DNA of 64,000 nucleotides from Sitta carolinensis. Taxonomy: Eukaryota; Chordata; Aves; Passeriformes; Sittidae. A program made the translations under genes and the position numbers. The first letter of the stretch is position 1. Every line of letters begins with the position of its first letter. The stretch is from assembly GCA_032173965.1 (NCBI GenBank), contig CM063292.1:3796001-3860000 (forward strand), written 5' to 3'. The notes below the pieces were generated by a model, which was not told the origin of the DNA, did no database searches, and saw only the letters and a program-made list of their open reading frames with translations. This document shows, in pieces, positions 24,801-38,500 of this stretch.

Positions 24801-25019
24801 TCCCCTGTTCTCTGCTCAGGATGAGCTCCATTAATGGCTCAGCCAAAGCAAAGGGAACCAGGAGAGGGGGAAGACACCAAAACCTGGCTGTGCTGCTCAC
24901 AGCACTGCTCTCCTCAAAGCCATATGCTGACATTTTGTCCCCCAATTCCCCGTGAATTCAAATTTCCTATGCATTTCCCATACATATTCACATATAGATG
25001 CTTCGCAAAATAAATTAAA

Positions 25020-25470
25020 TAAATAATCTCCCAAAGTTACAACCCTTCATTCATCCCCTCAGCTAATGTATGCAGCTCCTGTTTTTGAGTAATTACATTT
25101 CAAAAGAGCACAGCTCTTTCAGCATATCAAATTGCTACTGACACATGCCATCCGTCTTAAATACTGTTTTCAGCATTCTAATTTCTTTTTCGAATCATGA
25201 GTCCATGATGACAAATTAAAACAATATTTTGTGTGCAATTCATATTTTGCTGAAATTTAAAATGGCAAGAAAAGGATGAGTCTTCAATTTATTTTCTCTT
25301 CTCAATTAATACAGCAATTAAGATAAGGGGTAGAAAACTGGCTTAATTGGGTTGCCATGGTAACTAATTGCCTGATTTCTTCAAAAATAGCGTGTTTTAG
25401 GTGGAATCAATCTATGGTAATTTAATTACGTTCATCATGGAGCGAGAAGACAGGTTAGATACATGTAAGG
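25020..25470. promoter_or_regulatory. Candidate conserved non-coding element with an RFX X-box
   Basis: A repeat-free AT-rich block with numerous homeodomain-like cores (TAATTA, CAATTA, AATTAC). At 25351-25364 it carries GTTGCCATGGTAAC, a full RFX X-box with one half-site base differing from a perfect palindrome. Several TAATTG or AATTAC cores flank the X-box within 40 bases. The enhancer role is inferred. Confidence 0.35.
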
Positions 25471-28400
25471 AAAAGTTCTAATTGCAAACTTCCACACATC
25501 TCTTTGTCACTCCAGCTTCTTGTAGGTGCTGTTTGTTGCTGTTCATCACACAGGGCACAGAATAATAAGTTTTCTTTCTAATGATTAGCAGTGCCAGGAC
25601 CTGCACAATAAATGGGATTTGGGATAGTTGGGTTCATCTGCTCCGTGGAAACACAGGAAAAAGTGAAATCTACACCCTGATTCACTATTTCTTCATTTTG
25701 TCCAGGAAAACTGAAAGAGTGCCACAGCTCACAGGTGCAACTGGCAGAGAAGCAAGGTCCAAGTTGCTTTTTTCTTAAACAGGCAGTGTAGCTAAAGGCA
25801 AACCCTGAACTCACAACTTAAATGACTTTTAATGCTGTTTATTCTCTTTGTTTGAGGCAGCAGAAGTTCCTATATTCCCAATTACTGTCTCAGTAGCTCC
25901 CTGGTGAGAGGAATGGCAGGGAAGGAAGGTGGGATGCTCACACTGGATCAGAAACTCGCTGGAGAATATTCCTCCACTGGGGTGGCATCCAACCACCCCA
26001 AAAAAAGTGCACTCCAACTTCAGTTTGCATTTAACCCAACCATCAAAATTACTGTGTCATTATTTATCACCAGGTGACAGCCTTGCACAACACAGGTGGG
26101 TTTTCCATGAGTCAAGCAACCAAAAAAACCCCCAAAGATTTTGTTTTTAAAGAGATGGAAAAAGGCTAGACAATAGGATATTAATTCCACAAAAAAGGAG
26201 TGATTATTGCATAAATAAGGTAAATCTGGGGATAAATTATTATTCATGCCTCCAAAAGGAAATGGAGAAACTAATTTTATCCTTTATCGGTTTCACACAT
26301 TTTCACCTCCAGCCAAGGTCTCCTCCTCCCTTACTTTTTCTAGATTGTGACTCAAACTCTCAGAATACAGGGGGGGAAAAAAAAGAGAAACCTTTCCCGG
26401 AGATTTTCTAGCATGGCTGAATGAGCAAACCACACAGGTGTTCTGCTTTGTGATCCTCATCCCAGATTTCCAGGGAACAGCAGAGTCTGCAGGATGACAC
26501 CACAGAGCACATTTGGGAGGTTTGTTCCAGCCAGCTTTCCCAGTCCCAACCCATTTCTGCTCGGTGTTCCTCGGGGACGTGTTTGGCAGAAAAGCTCCCG
26601 CCAAGGCTGTGACACCGCCTTGGGTTCAGTGATTAGAGTGCCAAAACCAGGAAATGAAATGATCACCGTTGTTGGCGCTTTTGTTAATTGAATGAGACCT
26701 CTGATGTTTCCCAAGTTTGCACAAACCTGACTTTGCCCCATTATCAGCTCATTCTCAGATTAAACACAGTTCATGACACTTTAATGTGTTAGCTCTGCTG
26801 CATGGTATTTCCTACCAGTGTTTAATTTCTTCTTTAATAGGCCAGAGACTCTATGTTCACACAGGTCTTTAATAAAAAAGTTTTCAAATTCTAAAGGCAC
26901 TACGTTGACCTTTTACTGAATTCAAAGGCACTTGAGAAAATTAGGATATTTCCTCCAAAAAGTCCTTTTTAAAGTGTAATGCACCCCTATAAAAGGTCAA
27001 AATTTATTATCTATAAATTAACACTGTTTCCATCAAATTTGCTGCTACACATTGTTTCAAGTGTGTTTGGGAAGATACAGGAACTGTTTAGATCAGGAAT
27101 AACATAATTCATTCTTTACCACCTTTAGCTGCAGTTAATTTGATAATGCTGAGAAATAATATCATAAAGGTCAGAAAGAAACTCTTAACTTATTCCTGCA
27201 GTGGAGTGACTCCATCTTCTATGCCCCTTTCATGGTTCCTGTCCTACTGGTAAGGAACAGTTTTGTGATATCCCAAAAAAAGATAAAGATGGGATGGATT
27301 TATACAAAGAAGTACCCAGCACAAAGCTCCAGGTTTTACTTGTGACAGAAATATCCAACATTTTACAGATTAAAAAAAATAATACAAAAGCCCTGACACT
27401 TGCTCCCTGCACTGAAGTGTAATAACAAGGAGTCAGTGCCTGCTGGAGCTGGTGACAGATTCTCTACTGACCCCAGCAAAAGGGGCTGGAGAAAGGATCA
27501 CTGTGGGGTTTGTTTTCAGCTGTCTCCACTCCCCAGCACAAGGCCATTTTACAAAGAGGTGAGCACAGAACTCAGTGGGACAACAGGACCTTTCCTGTAA
27601 GCATCTCAACTCTAATGCTATGAACACTGAATAGTATTTGTATTTATGTTCTGGGAAATGTCTCATGCACTTTAACAATGTCTAAGGTACAAGGCTTTCT
27701 ATGGTTTTAGAGTTATTCACTCTAAATTCTGTTATCACAGATCTTGCAGTGCCTGCTCTGCTGGGAGCTGCTCTGGGTTCCAGCTCCCACTGCTGGGCTG
27801 TGCCCTGGGCATTACCTGAGCTCTCTGTATTTCCAGGAAAGGAAAGGAAAGCCTGTGGCAACTCAGACTTCCTCAGTGCCTGTGCCAGCACATCTCAGAT
27901 TTGACTCAGAGATAACCTGAGAGGCCAAAGGAAATAAAAACTTCCACTGAATGCTTCTGAAAAAAGAATTTCTGCTAAAGTATTTCTTTTTCCTCTCATC
28001 CTTTTCACCACAAGTCTGTTAGCCCAAGCAAATTGCTTGCTCTATTGGAAATGCCACTAAATTTTCACTTTATTACCCTATTTCATTTGGCAATTCTTAA
28101 TCCTGCCTTTGGCTGCCCTCTGACTGAGAAGTCCCAGACATATTCACTGGTATTAGACAGGCTCCACTTATTAACCTGAAGAGAGAGATCTGCAGTCTGT
28201 GGACAATGCTGCTCTGAAGAGATGCAGATGGTTATGTTCAATCTGATTTTCCCCCCTTTTGAAGTTAACATAACCATCTTTTCAAATCCTGAAATAATTC
28301 TGTATCCATTTCATTTCATTCTCCCACAATTTGGCTTCTCCTCTAATGCAATATTTCAAGCTGGACATTAGCTCTGTGCTCGGAGAGATAAAGCTGGTCT

Positions 28401-30624
28401 CCCAGCTGTGCTAGCTCACATTGCCAGTGGCCTGGAAACAAGTTTGGGAACACTTCCAGGGGCACTGGCAGTCCCAGCTGTCCCTGCAGGGGACAGGGCA
28501 GACCCCAGCCTGCTGAGATAACCCCAAAACTTCCAGAGAGTCATTCATCCAGGCCAGCAGAACATTCCCCCACTTCCCAGCCCAGCTCGGTGTGCTCCCC
28601 GAGCTGCCTGGTAATTACTGCAGAGGTGATGCAGGGCACGGGGTTAATATCAGCTAATGAATTCTGCTGTTTATTCCCACCCCACACACGGCAGGAGTGC
28701 AGTGCTCGGAAATGCTCATTGTTAGCACCTTGGCAGGACAGCCCTAAGTGCACAGGAGTGGTTTGCACTCCCTGCATTCACAGGAGTCAACAATGCTGGG
28801 GGAGATGAGCTCCTGCACTGACAGAGCTGCACAGCCACGAATAAACACAATTACAGGGGCTGCAAGCAGGAGCTGGCTCAGAACCCCAAGGGAACAGGAT
28901 TCCTCTTCTCTCCAGCTCTGCTGTTCAGCACAGCTTCCCCTTCTCTTACTTTACCAGAATGGAAAAAAAAATAAATTCTGAGAATTAAAAGCAGCGAAAT
29001 TCTGGGCTTAGAGTAAATGAGCAAGGCCTAAGTTGCAGCATAAATGTGCCCCCAAAATCCACATTACTCAGGCTGGTTCCCACAGTCAAAACCACTCATC
29101 TCCTTTCTCCATCTATTCTCTTTGACAATATCTGATTTCACCTTTAAAGCATAGCTTTGTCCTTTCGGTAACCCCTCATAATATCCCAAATTTTTACTTT
29201 CATTTGGAGATGACATTTCCCAGCGCACCTGATTTTAAGATTCATTAAAAAAGAAAAAAATCCAGCAGCAAGCAAAAGGCAGAAATGTCTTTAGTGCTAC
29301 ATTTCCCCCCAGAAATTTCCTAAGGAAAATATGTATATTAATATCTAAGTAAATCATCACCTCAGCAGAATTATTTTCTGTAGTACTTAAGGCGATATTT
29401 TCTTTCTCCTGTCAGGCCCTGCAAACGTTCCCTGAGTCATGTGCTTACAAAAATGTAGAATTACTCTCCTAAAAAGAGCATTTTACAATTCATCACCAGG
29501 GCTAAACCAGCTGCAGCTGTGAAAAAGTGCTAGCATATTAGCTGCTATATTACAGGCAAATCTTTTATTTATTTAGTGCTTTTAGCTCGGGAAATTTGGA
29601 ACCTTCGGGATTTTCTCTTTCTTCCTCTGCTCTAAAGTCACTCCCTGAGTTTTCCCTAGATAGTTTAATTGGGATTCTATTTGACAGAAGGAACACACGA
29701 TATGCAAAAATTGTTGCATTTTAACAAGGAGTTTAGTTATGTTTTCATTGTCACTGTATTGAATAGATTATAATCCAGCATATCAAGGATGAGTTATTAC
29801 TGGAATTTAGGTGCCTCAGGCACGCCGACTGCTCAAATATTGTGAAGAAATTAACTCTGATTAGGATGATTTATTACATTTCCAAGAACGTTTCCAGACT
29901 AATTGCACCTAGCATTAAGACATCAGTGTAGGAATAAACGAGCGAGGCATAAACCTAAATTAAGACGGCTCTAAATTTGAAGTTTTAACTTAATTCCTCT
30001 TTCTCCTGTTTTCCAAAATGGTCTCTAATACATTTGGGTGGCCACCAAGTGATGCAGCACGTGGGGGATTTTGCATGTGCAGCTTTCAGAGCAGAGCATT
30101 TCAAGCAGGAAATCAGGATTTTCTCCTGGTGGTTGTTGGAAATTAAGAAGTTAAATTTCCTTTTGATTTTTAGAAGGAGAATATATTGAATCACAGTGAG
30201 ATAGGAATAAATCTTTAGGCTTTCTAGGTGTTTTTGATGACAGGCAGCATGTAAGCTGTAGAGGGCCTAAAAATCCAGATAAAGTTTAGTATTTCATAGA
30301 CATAATCAAAACACAGTACAATATTGTGTTACATTTTTGGATAGTGTAAAAAGCAGATAGTAGCAAGGCCAAAAAATAAGATAAAATACTCAGATAATAC
30401 CAAAGTCAAAACCAAGATAAAGCCTGCATGTACATGAGAAAAACAACTTACATAAAATCACATTGAGGTGTGTAATGTTTTTTATTAATTTTAATAGGTG
30501 TGGAGAACTGGTCTTAGATTCATGTATTTAGTTAATTGGTCAATTTAGAGTTAAAACCTGGCCATGGAGGCTGGCAGCAAGGAAAGAAATCCTTATTTAT
30601 CTCATTACCATGTTGCTGCTTCAC

Positions 30625-30750
30625 TTTGCCTGCACAAAACTATGGGAGAAGAAGAAGAAAGAAGAAAGGGAAAAAAAAAGAAGAATTTGCCTGCACCAAA
30701 CTAAGGAAGAAGAAAAGAAAGAGGGAAGAAAAGAAGGAAAGCTCAAAAAA
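30625..30750 (+). repeat. 61-bp tandem duplication with GA-rich tract
   Basis: The phrase 'tttgcctgcacaaaacta' at 30625 recurs as 'tttgcctgcaccaaacta' at 30686. Each copy is followed by an imperfect AAG/GAAA purine tract. It sits in AT-rich, repeat-derived sequence upstream of the LTR-like pair. Confidence 0.65.
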
Positions 30751-30959
30751 CTCTTGTAAGCTATAGTGATTAGCTATAATATACTGAGATATTTCCTGTA
30801 AACCATAAAAAAATATAAAAAAATTAAAAGTTCAAATTGAAAACGTAAACGAACAAAAAAGTTAAAGGAAACCAATATCAAAGTAACTGTAATTCCATAA
30901 AAAATTAAACTAAAAAATAAAGTAATAACAACTCATTACAGAGTTCTCTGTAAAGTTCT

Positions 30960-31345
30960 GTAGTTCTCTAGAGCCTCACCCTGGAATTATTCCTACTGGC
31001 TGCCTGAGATTTGTGGCAAACCTGTGGTTTGGCCAATGTGGGTGAAGGCTTCTGACTTTCTTTCACCAATCACGGTGGCAAAATCTATAAAAAGGGAGCC
31101 ATTGTTTGGAATAAATGGAGTCAGATGGATCTCTCCAAGCTGTTTGGAGAAACCTTCATGCCGTGTGTCGCTCACCACAGCCACAGTTTGACCAGTGTGG
31201 GTGAAGAGGTTTGCAAGAGGTTTGCCTTTCTTTCACCCATCACTCTGGTCTGTGTAAATCGAATATAAGGGGTAATGATCCCTAATAAACGAGTCATTTT
31301 TGCAGCGTGGAGAAAAATCCCAAGGAGTCCTTGTGGTGTGTTATA
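30960..31345 (+). mobile_element. Two tandem LTR-like units (endogenous retroelement remnant)
   Basis: Two similar segments lie head to tail. Each has a 'tttgRccaRtgtgggtgaag' block, a 'tttctttcacc-atcac' block, a TATA-like box (ctataaaa at about 31085; atataagg at about 31263) and a poly(A) signal (31110-31115 and 31284-31289). The end, 'gtggtgtgtta', matches the ends of the copies at 39936-41383. The arrangement fits U3-R-U5 of solitary LTRs, with the promoter part duplicated. It is antisense to CDH13 and stops 81 bases from the exon 11 donor. The left boundary is unclear. No retroviral coding region is seen. Confidence 0.55.
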
Positions 31346-31425
31346 TCAAACTGAGGCCTTGTCAATAAAGAGCTTTTAATGCCAGAGCTGGACCTGCCCC
31401 CAGCACTGTCACAGCAGTTACTCAC

Positions 31426-31568
31426 CACTGTCAATGGCCAGGAACTGAGCGGTGTAGACGTTGTTCTGCACGAAGGGAGACTCCCTGTCCAGCACTGCCG
31501 TGGTGCCCACCGTGCCGTTGGTGGGGTTGATTTCCAGCCACCCTGCTGGGTCCTTGTGCACTGAATAC
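31426..31568 (-). CDS. CDH13: T-cadherin, exon 11: EC4
   Basis: This 143-base exon has acceptor TTGTTCAG and donor GTGAGT. Its first base completes an Arg codon split with exon 10, and its last base begins a Gly codon. It reads [20 protein letters not shown], then [20 protein letters not shown], then QFLAIDS. The LDRES motif and the NGT glycosylation site are typical of a cadherin repeat, placed in EC4. Its length is close to that of the corresponding exon of classical cadherin genes. There is no stop or frame break. Confidence 0.97.
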
Positions 31569-34500
31569 CTGAACAAAATGCACGAGTTGTTAGCAAATTA
31601 TGGATCTGAACACAAAACAATTGCCTTGCTGCGAAGGAGTTTGTCTTGGCGCTCGGTGGCTTTCACCAGTGGAGCTCTTAATGTTTCAGGAGCACAATTT
31701 AGGCTGTGCCTTCCCTTAGAGGCAGTTCAGTGTTGTTTGGCTTAGCTGGTGGAGATATAGAGAGGTTTGATATATATATCTATGTCCCAAAGTTTAGCAG
31801 AGAAATCAATATTTAGGATATTTTATAGGAGCTGTGCTATACAGCCAGAACACGTCCAGTGCCCCTCTGCACCCACACTGACCTCATAAATCCTATCACA
31901 GTCCTCCTTTCTCCAGACTCAAAATTCCAGCTGGACTAGAAGTTGCATTTTTAATTTACATCTGTGTGTTTTCAATTTTTTTTTTCCTTACCATGAGTTA
32001 TTTTGGTGAGCTGGAAATGCTCTAAATTGTGGGGAATGGTTGCAAAAAGAGTCAGACAATGAATTCACTGGGTCTCTGGGGAGCTGGTTACTCCCAGCCC
32101 TGTTTGCACTCGTTTGTTCTGCACTCTGGCATCTGGACCATTCTCCTCCTGCTGATTAAATTCAACCACATCCATGGTGCCTCAGCCAGAGTTTGGAAAT
32201 TCTGTCTCCAATATGAAATTCCCTGGTGTGCTTTTTTGCCCTTTAATTTTCAGGGGCCAAATATTCAGGCCCCAAAACTGGAGGTGTTTAGAGGGATTGT
32301 GGAGTTTACACATCAGGAACTTCCCTGCTTGACTTGAACAATAAACACAAGAATGTTCATGATTAGGGCCTAATTCTATACTCAGTTAAATATATTAAGT
32401 AATAGAAGAACCCAGAGCTGAAATACCTGATACCAATTCCCTCTCCAATTAAACGTGTTAATATTTTAAACCAAAACTCCAATCATATAATCAATACCTG
32501 GGATAATAACCTGTTTATCTTTTTTGTAGTGGATTGTTATAGGTCATAAACCACCTTACAACCTTTTATAGGCATTTTAAATTACCAGTAATTGACATGG
32601 AACCTGTTATTTTTTAATGAGTCTGGGCCAAGGCAGTGCATCCCAGTGGCATTCACCTGAAAGTGAATTCACCTGAAAGTCCTGTGTGATACTCTTGCAA
32701 AAAAAACCCCAAAAATCTATCAGTGGAAATATGAGGGAATAAACAAGAATAACACAATGTTGGAAAAAAAAAAAAAGGTAAAAAGAAATAAAATGCCAGC
32801 CTCTAATGAAGTGCTGTCAGATAGCCCTGCCCAGGCTGCTGCTTTTCACAAAACTTTGCTTCAGGCTTGAAAAACAAAATTTCCTGGGGGCTGCTGAGCC
32901 TGACTGTGGTGCACAGGAGCATTCTGGTGCTCAGGCACCACAGTGACCATCAAAACTTCAACACATTGAAAAATTACACATCTCTATGAGCTCTTATGAT
33001 TAAAATAAGTTAAAGTTAGCAGATTTGGAAACCAGAAACTTTTGGAATTTATGCAGAAAAAGAGATAAATAGGGGAAAAAAAAAAAGTTAGTTTATTTTT
33101 GCTGGAAGAAAAGTAACTCAGAGTTTCACCACTGGCTTCCCCAGGAGTAGAAATTATCCCTTAGGGAATATGTGGAAAAGAATGAAAGGAGAGCATTAGT
33201 GCACAGTGAGCTGTTCCATCAACCCAACATGTCCTTCCTCTTAATAGCCATTTAAACATTAATCAATACCTCAGCTTTATCTCCCACGAAAATGAGTGCC
33301 TGCAACGGCAACAATGCAGATCATTATTTCATTTCACTCCTTTGTTTCTTTTATTGTTGTTTTTATAACTTTGCAACAAAGGTATGCACAAAAATATGAA
33401 ACAAGGGCAGCCTAAACAATTCCTAGTCTATTGTAAAACTGAAAATTCTCAATTAACCCCAAAACCATTTCAGAAGATTCAACACTTCTAAAGTAATGAG
33501 AATGTAAAATGGATTGTATTATCTTCCCTGATTGCTCTACAAAGCACTGTTGGCTGTGCAAATAAAAACCTGGATTGTATAACCTGTGATTTGGCACAGG
33601 ATATTGTAAAAGTAGTACTTTGTCTTTCCTACCACATTTTTTACTTATTGTAACAGCATATTGCAGTACAGTTAAGATGATTGTTTTTTGTTCCATTTCT
33701 TGAGGGCTCTGCTAGCAAAGGTTTAGAATAGACCCATCATAAAAACTGTGATAAAAATAGAAGTTTTGAATGCAAAGATTCACTTCCCACTTTTGACTTC
33801 GGTGGGATCTGCTGATTGCACGGCAGCTTTTAAAATCAGACCATTTTTAGGTGGTTAAACATGAACTTTTCTACATGTACCTCCTGTCTCTTCAGTCCTG
33901 AGCACAGTGACGTATCAGATGTACACAGAACTGTGACCTCTGCTGTGCCAATTACTCCTTAGTTTGGTCTTATTCTACTTTGCAGCAGTGCAATTTGGTG
34001 ATGCTCCTGGAGTTGTGGGGTTTTATGAATTTTAAACTGTGCCAACAGTTCCCAAGGGCTTGTGTGACAAGAGGGAAGGGAAGTGGGTGTAACATATTCT
34101 GACTGTGACCTCCTTGCACTGGGTTCATGTCCTGGCGTTGCTTGAGCCAGGTTTTGCAGAGAGAGCAGCAAAACCAACTCCCTTGGACTGGAAATTGTCT
34201 GCTCCAATGTTTGAGTGCACGCCTGAAACACAGACCTCCAAAGGGACACAGAGAGGTTATGGATGCAGAACAGAACACAAATCAAAGTGTGCACTTGGTG
34301 CAGAACTAAAAGAGAGTAGCAGATATTTGGAAATAATTTAAAATTTATAAACAGCATTACATCAAGGCTGGTTGAAAAATCATGGGCCACTGCCCCTGGG
34401 AAAAGGTTCACAGGTGTTTGGTGCAGCAGTTACAGCACAAATATCCACACTGGGGAAGCAGTGGTGCTTCTCAGAGAAAGATAATAAAACTTCCCAAAAT

Positions 34501-34837
34501 ATAACAGCAACATTAAAAATCTGTGTTAAAAGTGTATTGTGCTCTATATAGGCATGACATAATGCAGAGTTTTAGAGCTCAACCTGCTTCCCACGGAGCT
34601 CCCTCTTCTCCACTGTGCTCTCATTACCTTTTGCCTGCACTAATTACAGCAGCATATGGCACCAGAAAGAGCAGAAAGGGAACCTTATGCAGCACAGCAA
34701 TTCTCCAGCTGAACCACACACCATGCTCATTACTGAGCTCACACAACAATTTCTCTGCTTTTTGGCCATGAGACAACAGAGGTATTCTTACTCCCAGGCT
34801 GGGCGGGTTATAAGCTTTGGGGAGGGCAAAACCCATA

Positions 34838-35049
34838 TCTATATATCATCTATATATCTAGATATCATCTATATATCTAGATATCATATAGATATCATCT
34901 ATATATCTAGATATCATCTATATATCTAGATATATAATCTAGATATTTAATCTAGATATCTAGTCTAGATAAATATATAATCTACATATTCATATATCTA
35001 TATCTATAATATCTGTCTCTGTCATCTATCTATTATCTATCTATCTATC

Positions 35050-35112
<63 letters not shown>

Positions 35113-35178
35113 ATTATCTATCTATCTATCTTCTATCTATCTATCTATCAATATCTATCAATAAATCTGTCTATCTGT
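34838..35178. repeat. AT-rich 19-bp array passing into (ATCT)n
   Basis: The left part repeats a 19-base unit, 'gatatcatctatatatcta', four to five times with internal palindromes (TCTAGA, GATATC). It degenerates through 'tctagatat' variants and becomes a nearly pure ATCT tetranucleotide run from about 35013 to 35178. Confidence 0.9.
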
Positions 35179-35424
35179 ACATTCCCAGCCTTGCCCAGCT
35201 GGGTCTCTAATTCCTATCCCTATGAAATGAAAACAATAACATCAATTCTCTGATGTATATTATAGTGATGTTCTGTCACTTATACTGACATTTGAATTTG
35301 TAAAGATCATTTTGATTCAGCTCCCAAGATTGTGTTGGGTTTTTATTTTCCTTATAATTTTAAGATGTTTGTGGCACTAAAGCCATTGGAAGAATGCTGT
35401 TGGAGCAGTTGTGGGCTTCCATCT

Positions 35425-35560
35425 TGCAAGGCTGGGTTGGATGGGGTCTGGAGCATCCTGGTCTAGTGGGTGCCATCCCTACCCATGGCAGGGGGTTGCA
35501 ATGGGATGATCTTTAAGGGCTTCCAACCCAAACCATTCCATTATTCTGTGATTCACTTTT
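35425..35560 (+). mobile_element. CR1 LINE, truncated 3' end
   Basis: The classical avian CR1 3' end is visible: 'ggctgggttggatggggtct', 'cctggtctagtgggtgccat', 'cccatggcagggggttg', 'gatgatctttaagggcttcc', 'aacccaaaccattcc' and a final 'attctgtgattc' resembling the terminal octamer repeats of CR1. Confidence 0.9.
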
Positions 35561-38500
35561 TCTTTCCAGATACTGTAAAACAATGTGGATTGATTAGATG
35601 TATTAATTACGAAGTGCAGGTGAATATGGAGGTTTGGATTCCGTTTTTTTACTCAGCTATAAAGCCACTGCCTAAAATCTGCTGCTGCAGCCCCTAAACA
35701 CAGCTGGGTGCAGGGCAGTGACTCTTGGTCCTTGTGACAAAACCTGTCCCAACAGCACAAGGGAGGCATTATTTGGGTTACCTGAATTAATTTCTATTAA
35801 GGACTAAAAGGCAACCAGAGGATTTCATATCAAAGGAGATAAAAAAGCATAAATATTTCCTCACATAATATTATTGGGATATAAATATAAAACGGGAGCA
35901 TTTTGACATCTCAAGAACTATAGGCCAGGTTATAGGAGAGATGACAGAGGGACCCCACTGAAGGGCTTTTCCAGACCTTCTCCTGTCAGCTGTAAACGTG
36001 CCCGTGCTGATTGCTGATCCTCAAGGCTTCCAGAGCTCTCTGTGTTTAACTTTGGGCTTCCACAGAACCTCAGAGGGGCTGAAGGAGCCCCTGGAGATCA
36101 CCACTGACAGTTTTCAAGACCTTTTGTGAATCTTAAACCTCACCATGTCTGGCCTAAACCTTGGCCTAAACACATTCCTTGTAACCATGCTCTATTAACA
36201 CAGAGTAAACCCAAAAGATGCTGTTAAAAAGTCAGAAAGGAAAATAAAATCTAAATTGTCCTCTGCTTGTGCTTTCCAGTGCTCATCTTTGATTTACACA
36301 CTCCAGCCACCAAGCTAAGCCTAGGCAGGCTTCCTTGCCATTAAATCACATGAAATGATCAGATTTAAATTTGGATTTAAATGCACTAAAAGTGTGGCTC
36401 TGTGCTACATGAGCAGCAGGCTGTGAAAAACCTCCTGCAGTGCTCTCCTGCAGAGATTCGGACGTGCTCAAATTACTTTGGCTAGATTCTTTAGAAAGAA
36501 AAAAATTAAAAATGTAAAAAAAGCAAATTTAACTGAAATCAATACTATTATTAATCATAATAAATATAGAATAAACTAAATCTAAAACTTGATATAAATA
36601 ACATTTTCTGGAAACACTGTTGAGGAAGGCGTTAGGTCAGATGCAATTTTAAACTCACTGAAGGTTGAGGATTTGTGCAAGAGCCATTTTTCAGCTTTGT
36701 GGAATGGATTTATGGCCTTGCAGTATTTTCACAGGCTGGAAATATCAACTCAGAGTGCAATTTAAAAAAAAAAAAAAAAATAAAATAAAATTAACCTCTC
36801 CTATCAGTGTTGTGCCACAAGTAACTGCATTTTTGGCCACTGGAAATGAAAGTGTCATTGATAACCTGGACATGTCCCAGGGTGAATCCATCAGCTCTGC
36901 ACCACAGCTTTTAGAGGAACTCCCTGCTCCAGCTTTTTCCTGGGTGGTCCCAGAGTGTCCCTGGAATTCCTGGCTGTTCATACCCAGGTTTAACCCTGCA
37001 GATGCTTTGTGCTGTGTGCAGAGGCATCACCACTCCAGTGCCACCCTGGCCCTGCCCCCAGAGTTTGGAGCCCTGGGAGTGCAGGCTGTGCCCTCACCAA
37101 GGGCAGGGTTTGCTGCTGCTTGCACCTGGAAAAACCAGAGCACTTGGAAAACCAAGCAGCCCATCTCCCCTCCTGAGCTCAGAGATTCCTCATCTCAGCT
37201 AGGTTTTGCTTAACACAGCAGGGGTTTTACAGGCTGGCTTTCACCACAGTTCTTTATCTCCAGTGATACCATCAAAACAGAGTGAAAAATTAGATGAAAT
37301 TCAGTTTTCAGTCCCCCGCCACGGAGAAATGTCAAATGAGGAAATGGTTGACTAATTAGTTATTTGTATGGAGAAATAATGGTGTAAACCCCTTGGTATA
37401 CATGAAGAAAGTAACAGGAGAGTCATTGCAACTCGAATAATAAAATAAACCCAAACTCAAAACCTACAGCAATTAATCAAATCAAAATAATAAAACTGTA
37501 TTAATGAGGTGCTTAAATAAAATGTTCTGGAAGTGAAAATATTTTTCATTATTATAGTACAGTCTTTCAAACATTTTTCTCTGCTGAAACCTAATTTTCT
37601 CTTTTTCTTTCCTTTGGGGCAAAAAAAAAAAAAAAAACGCCTAGAAGCTGAGGTGTAAAAAAATTAAAAAGAATCCACAAACTCATTTATGTATGTTTTA
37701 ATCAGAAGTGATTAGGGCTATGGTTAAATGAAGCCAGAGGCCATAACTATCAGAATTATTCCTAAAGCTAGGGAATAATACACCATATCTGGGACTAACA
37801 CACTGGTATAATCAGGTTGCTACTGTTAGAATAATTGTCAACACATGCAAATCAGTAAAAGTTTTCTCATTGTAGCAATTGTGCCTCAAAAGCTAATCAG
37901 CATCAGATGAGCTTCAGGGTCTTTTACAAACTACCCAGAGAAGGATTTTGGCAGCAAAACTCCATCAAAGTTTCTGCACACGCCTGTTCTTGGTGCCTGT
38001 TCTTTGCTCCCACTGCAAATCCATTTGCTGCTCTCACTGTCCAAGAACTGCCCTGGTAGCTCTGGTAAAACTGGGAAATTTTTGTAAGAGCCCAGCAGAT
38101 CCACTGCTGAAATGTCAGTATTGAACACAACTGGGGAAAATGACATTTTACAGCTTCTGCCGTTTGTTTTTCCCAAGGGATGGGCAGGAAGGAGGTTGGA
38201 AGTGGCTCAGGCTGGGATGTTTTGATCTCTCTGGATCAGGACAGCTCCTGCTGGAGTGTGGCTGCTCCTGGCACCTGCCAGGGAGCCTCAGCCGTGCCTG
38301 GCTGTCCCCAGAGTGCCCAGGGAATGTCCTGGGCTGGGGACAGGTCCCAAGGGCAGGGCAGGTGGCACAGCTCCATCCCGAGCCTGGCATCAAACCCACC
38401 CCAGCCCGGGCACCACTGGCCCTGGGAATTGCTTCCTGCAAGGGTTAACAGGAGGGCAGGGCACGGTGAGTGCTGGTTTGAATAATGATTTCAGCAGGGT

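Larger units (their letters stand above)
21858..31425 (-). other. CDH13: CDH13 intron 11
   Basis: A 9.6 kb intron with a GTGAGT donor and a CTATAG acceptor. It contains a GC-rich patch (about 22230-23130), a T-rich run near 22829-22846, a candidate conserved element with an X-box (about 25020-25470), a further AT-rich block that looks conserved (about 29640-29980) and a group of repeats from about 30240 to 31345. No coding exon is supported. Confidence 0.85.

Noticed and set aside
34830..35178. Regular repeats resembling a CRISPR array
   Set aside because: There are no unique spacers; it is a simple-sequence array in a vertebrate intron.
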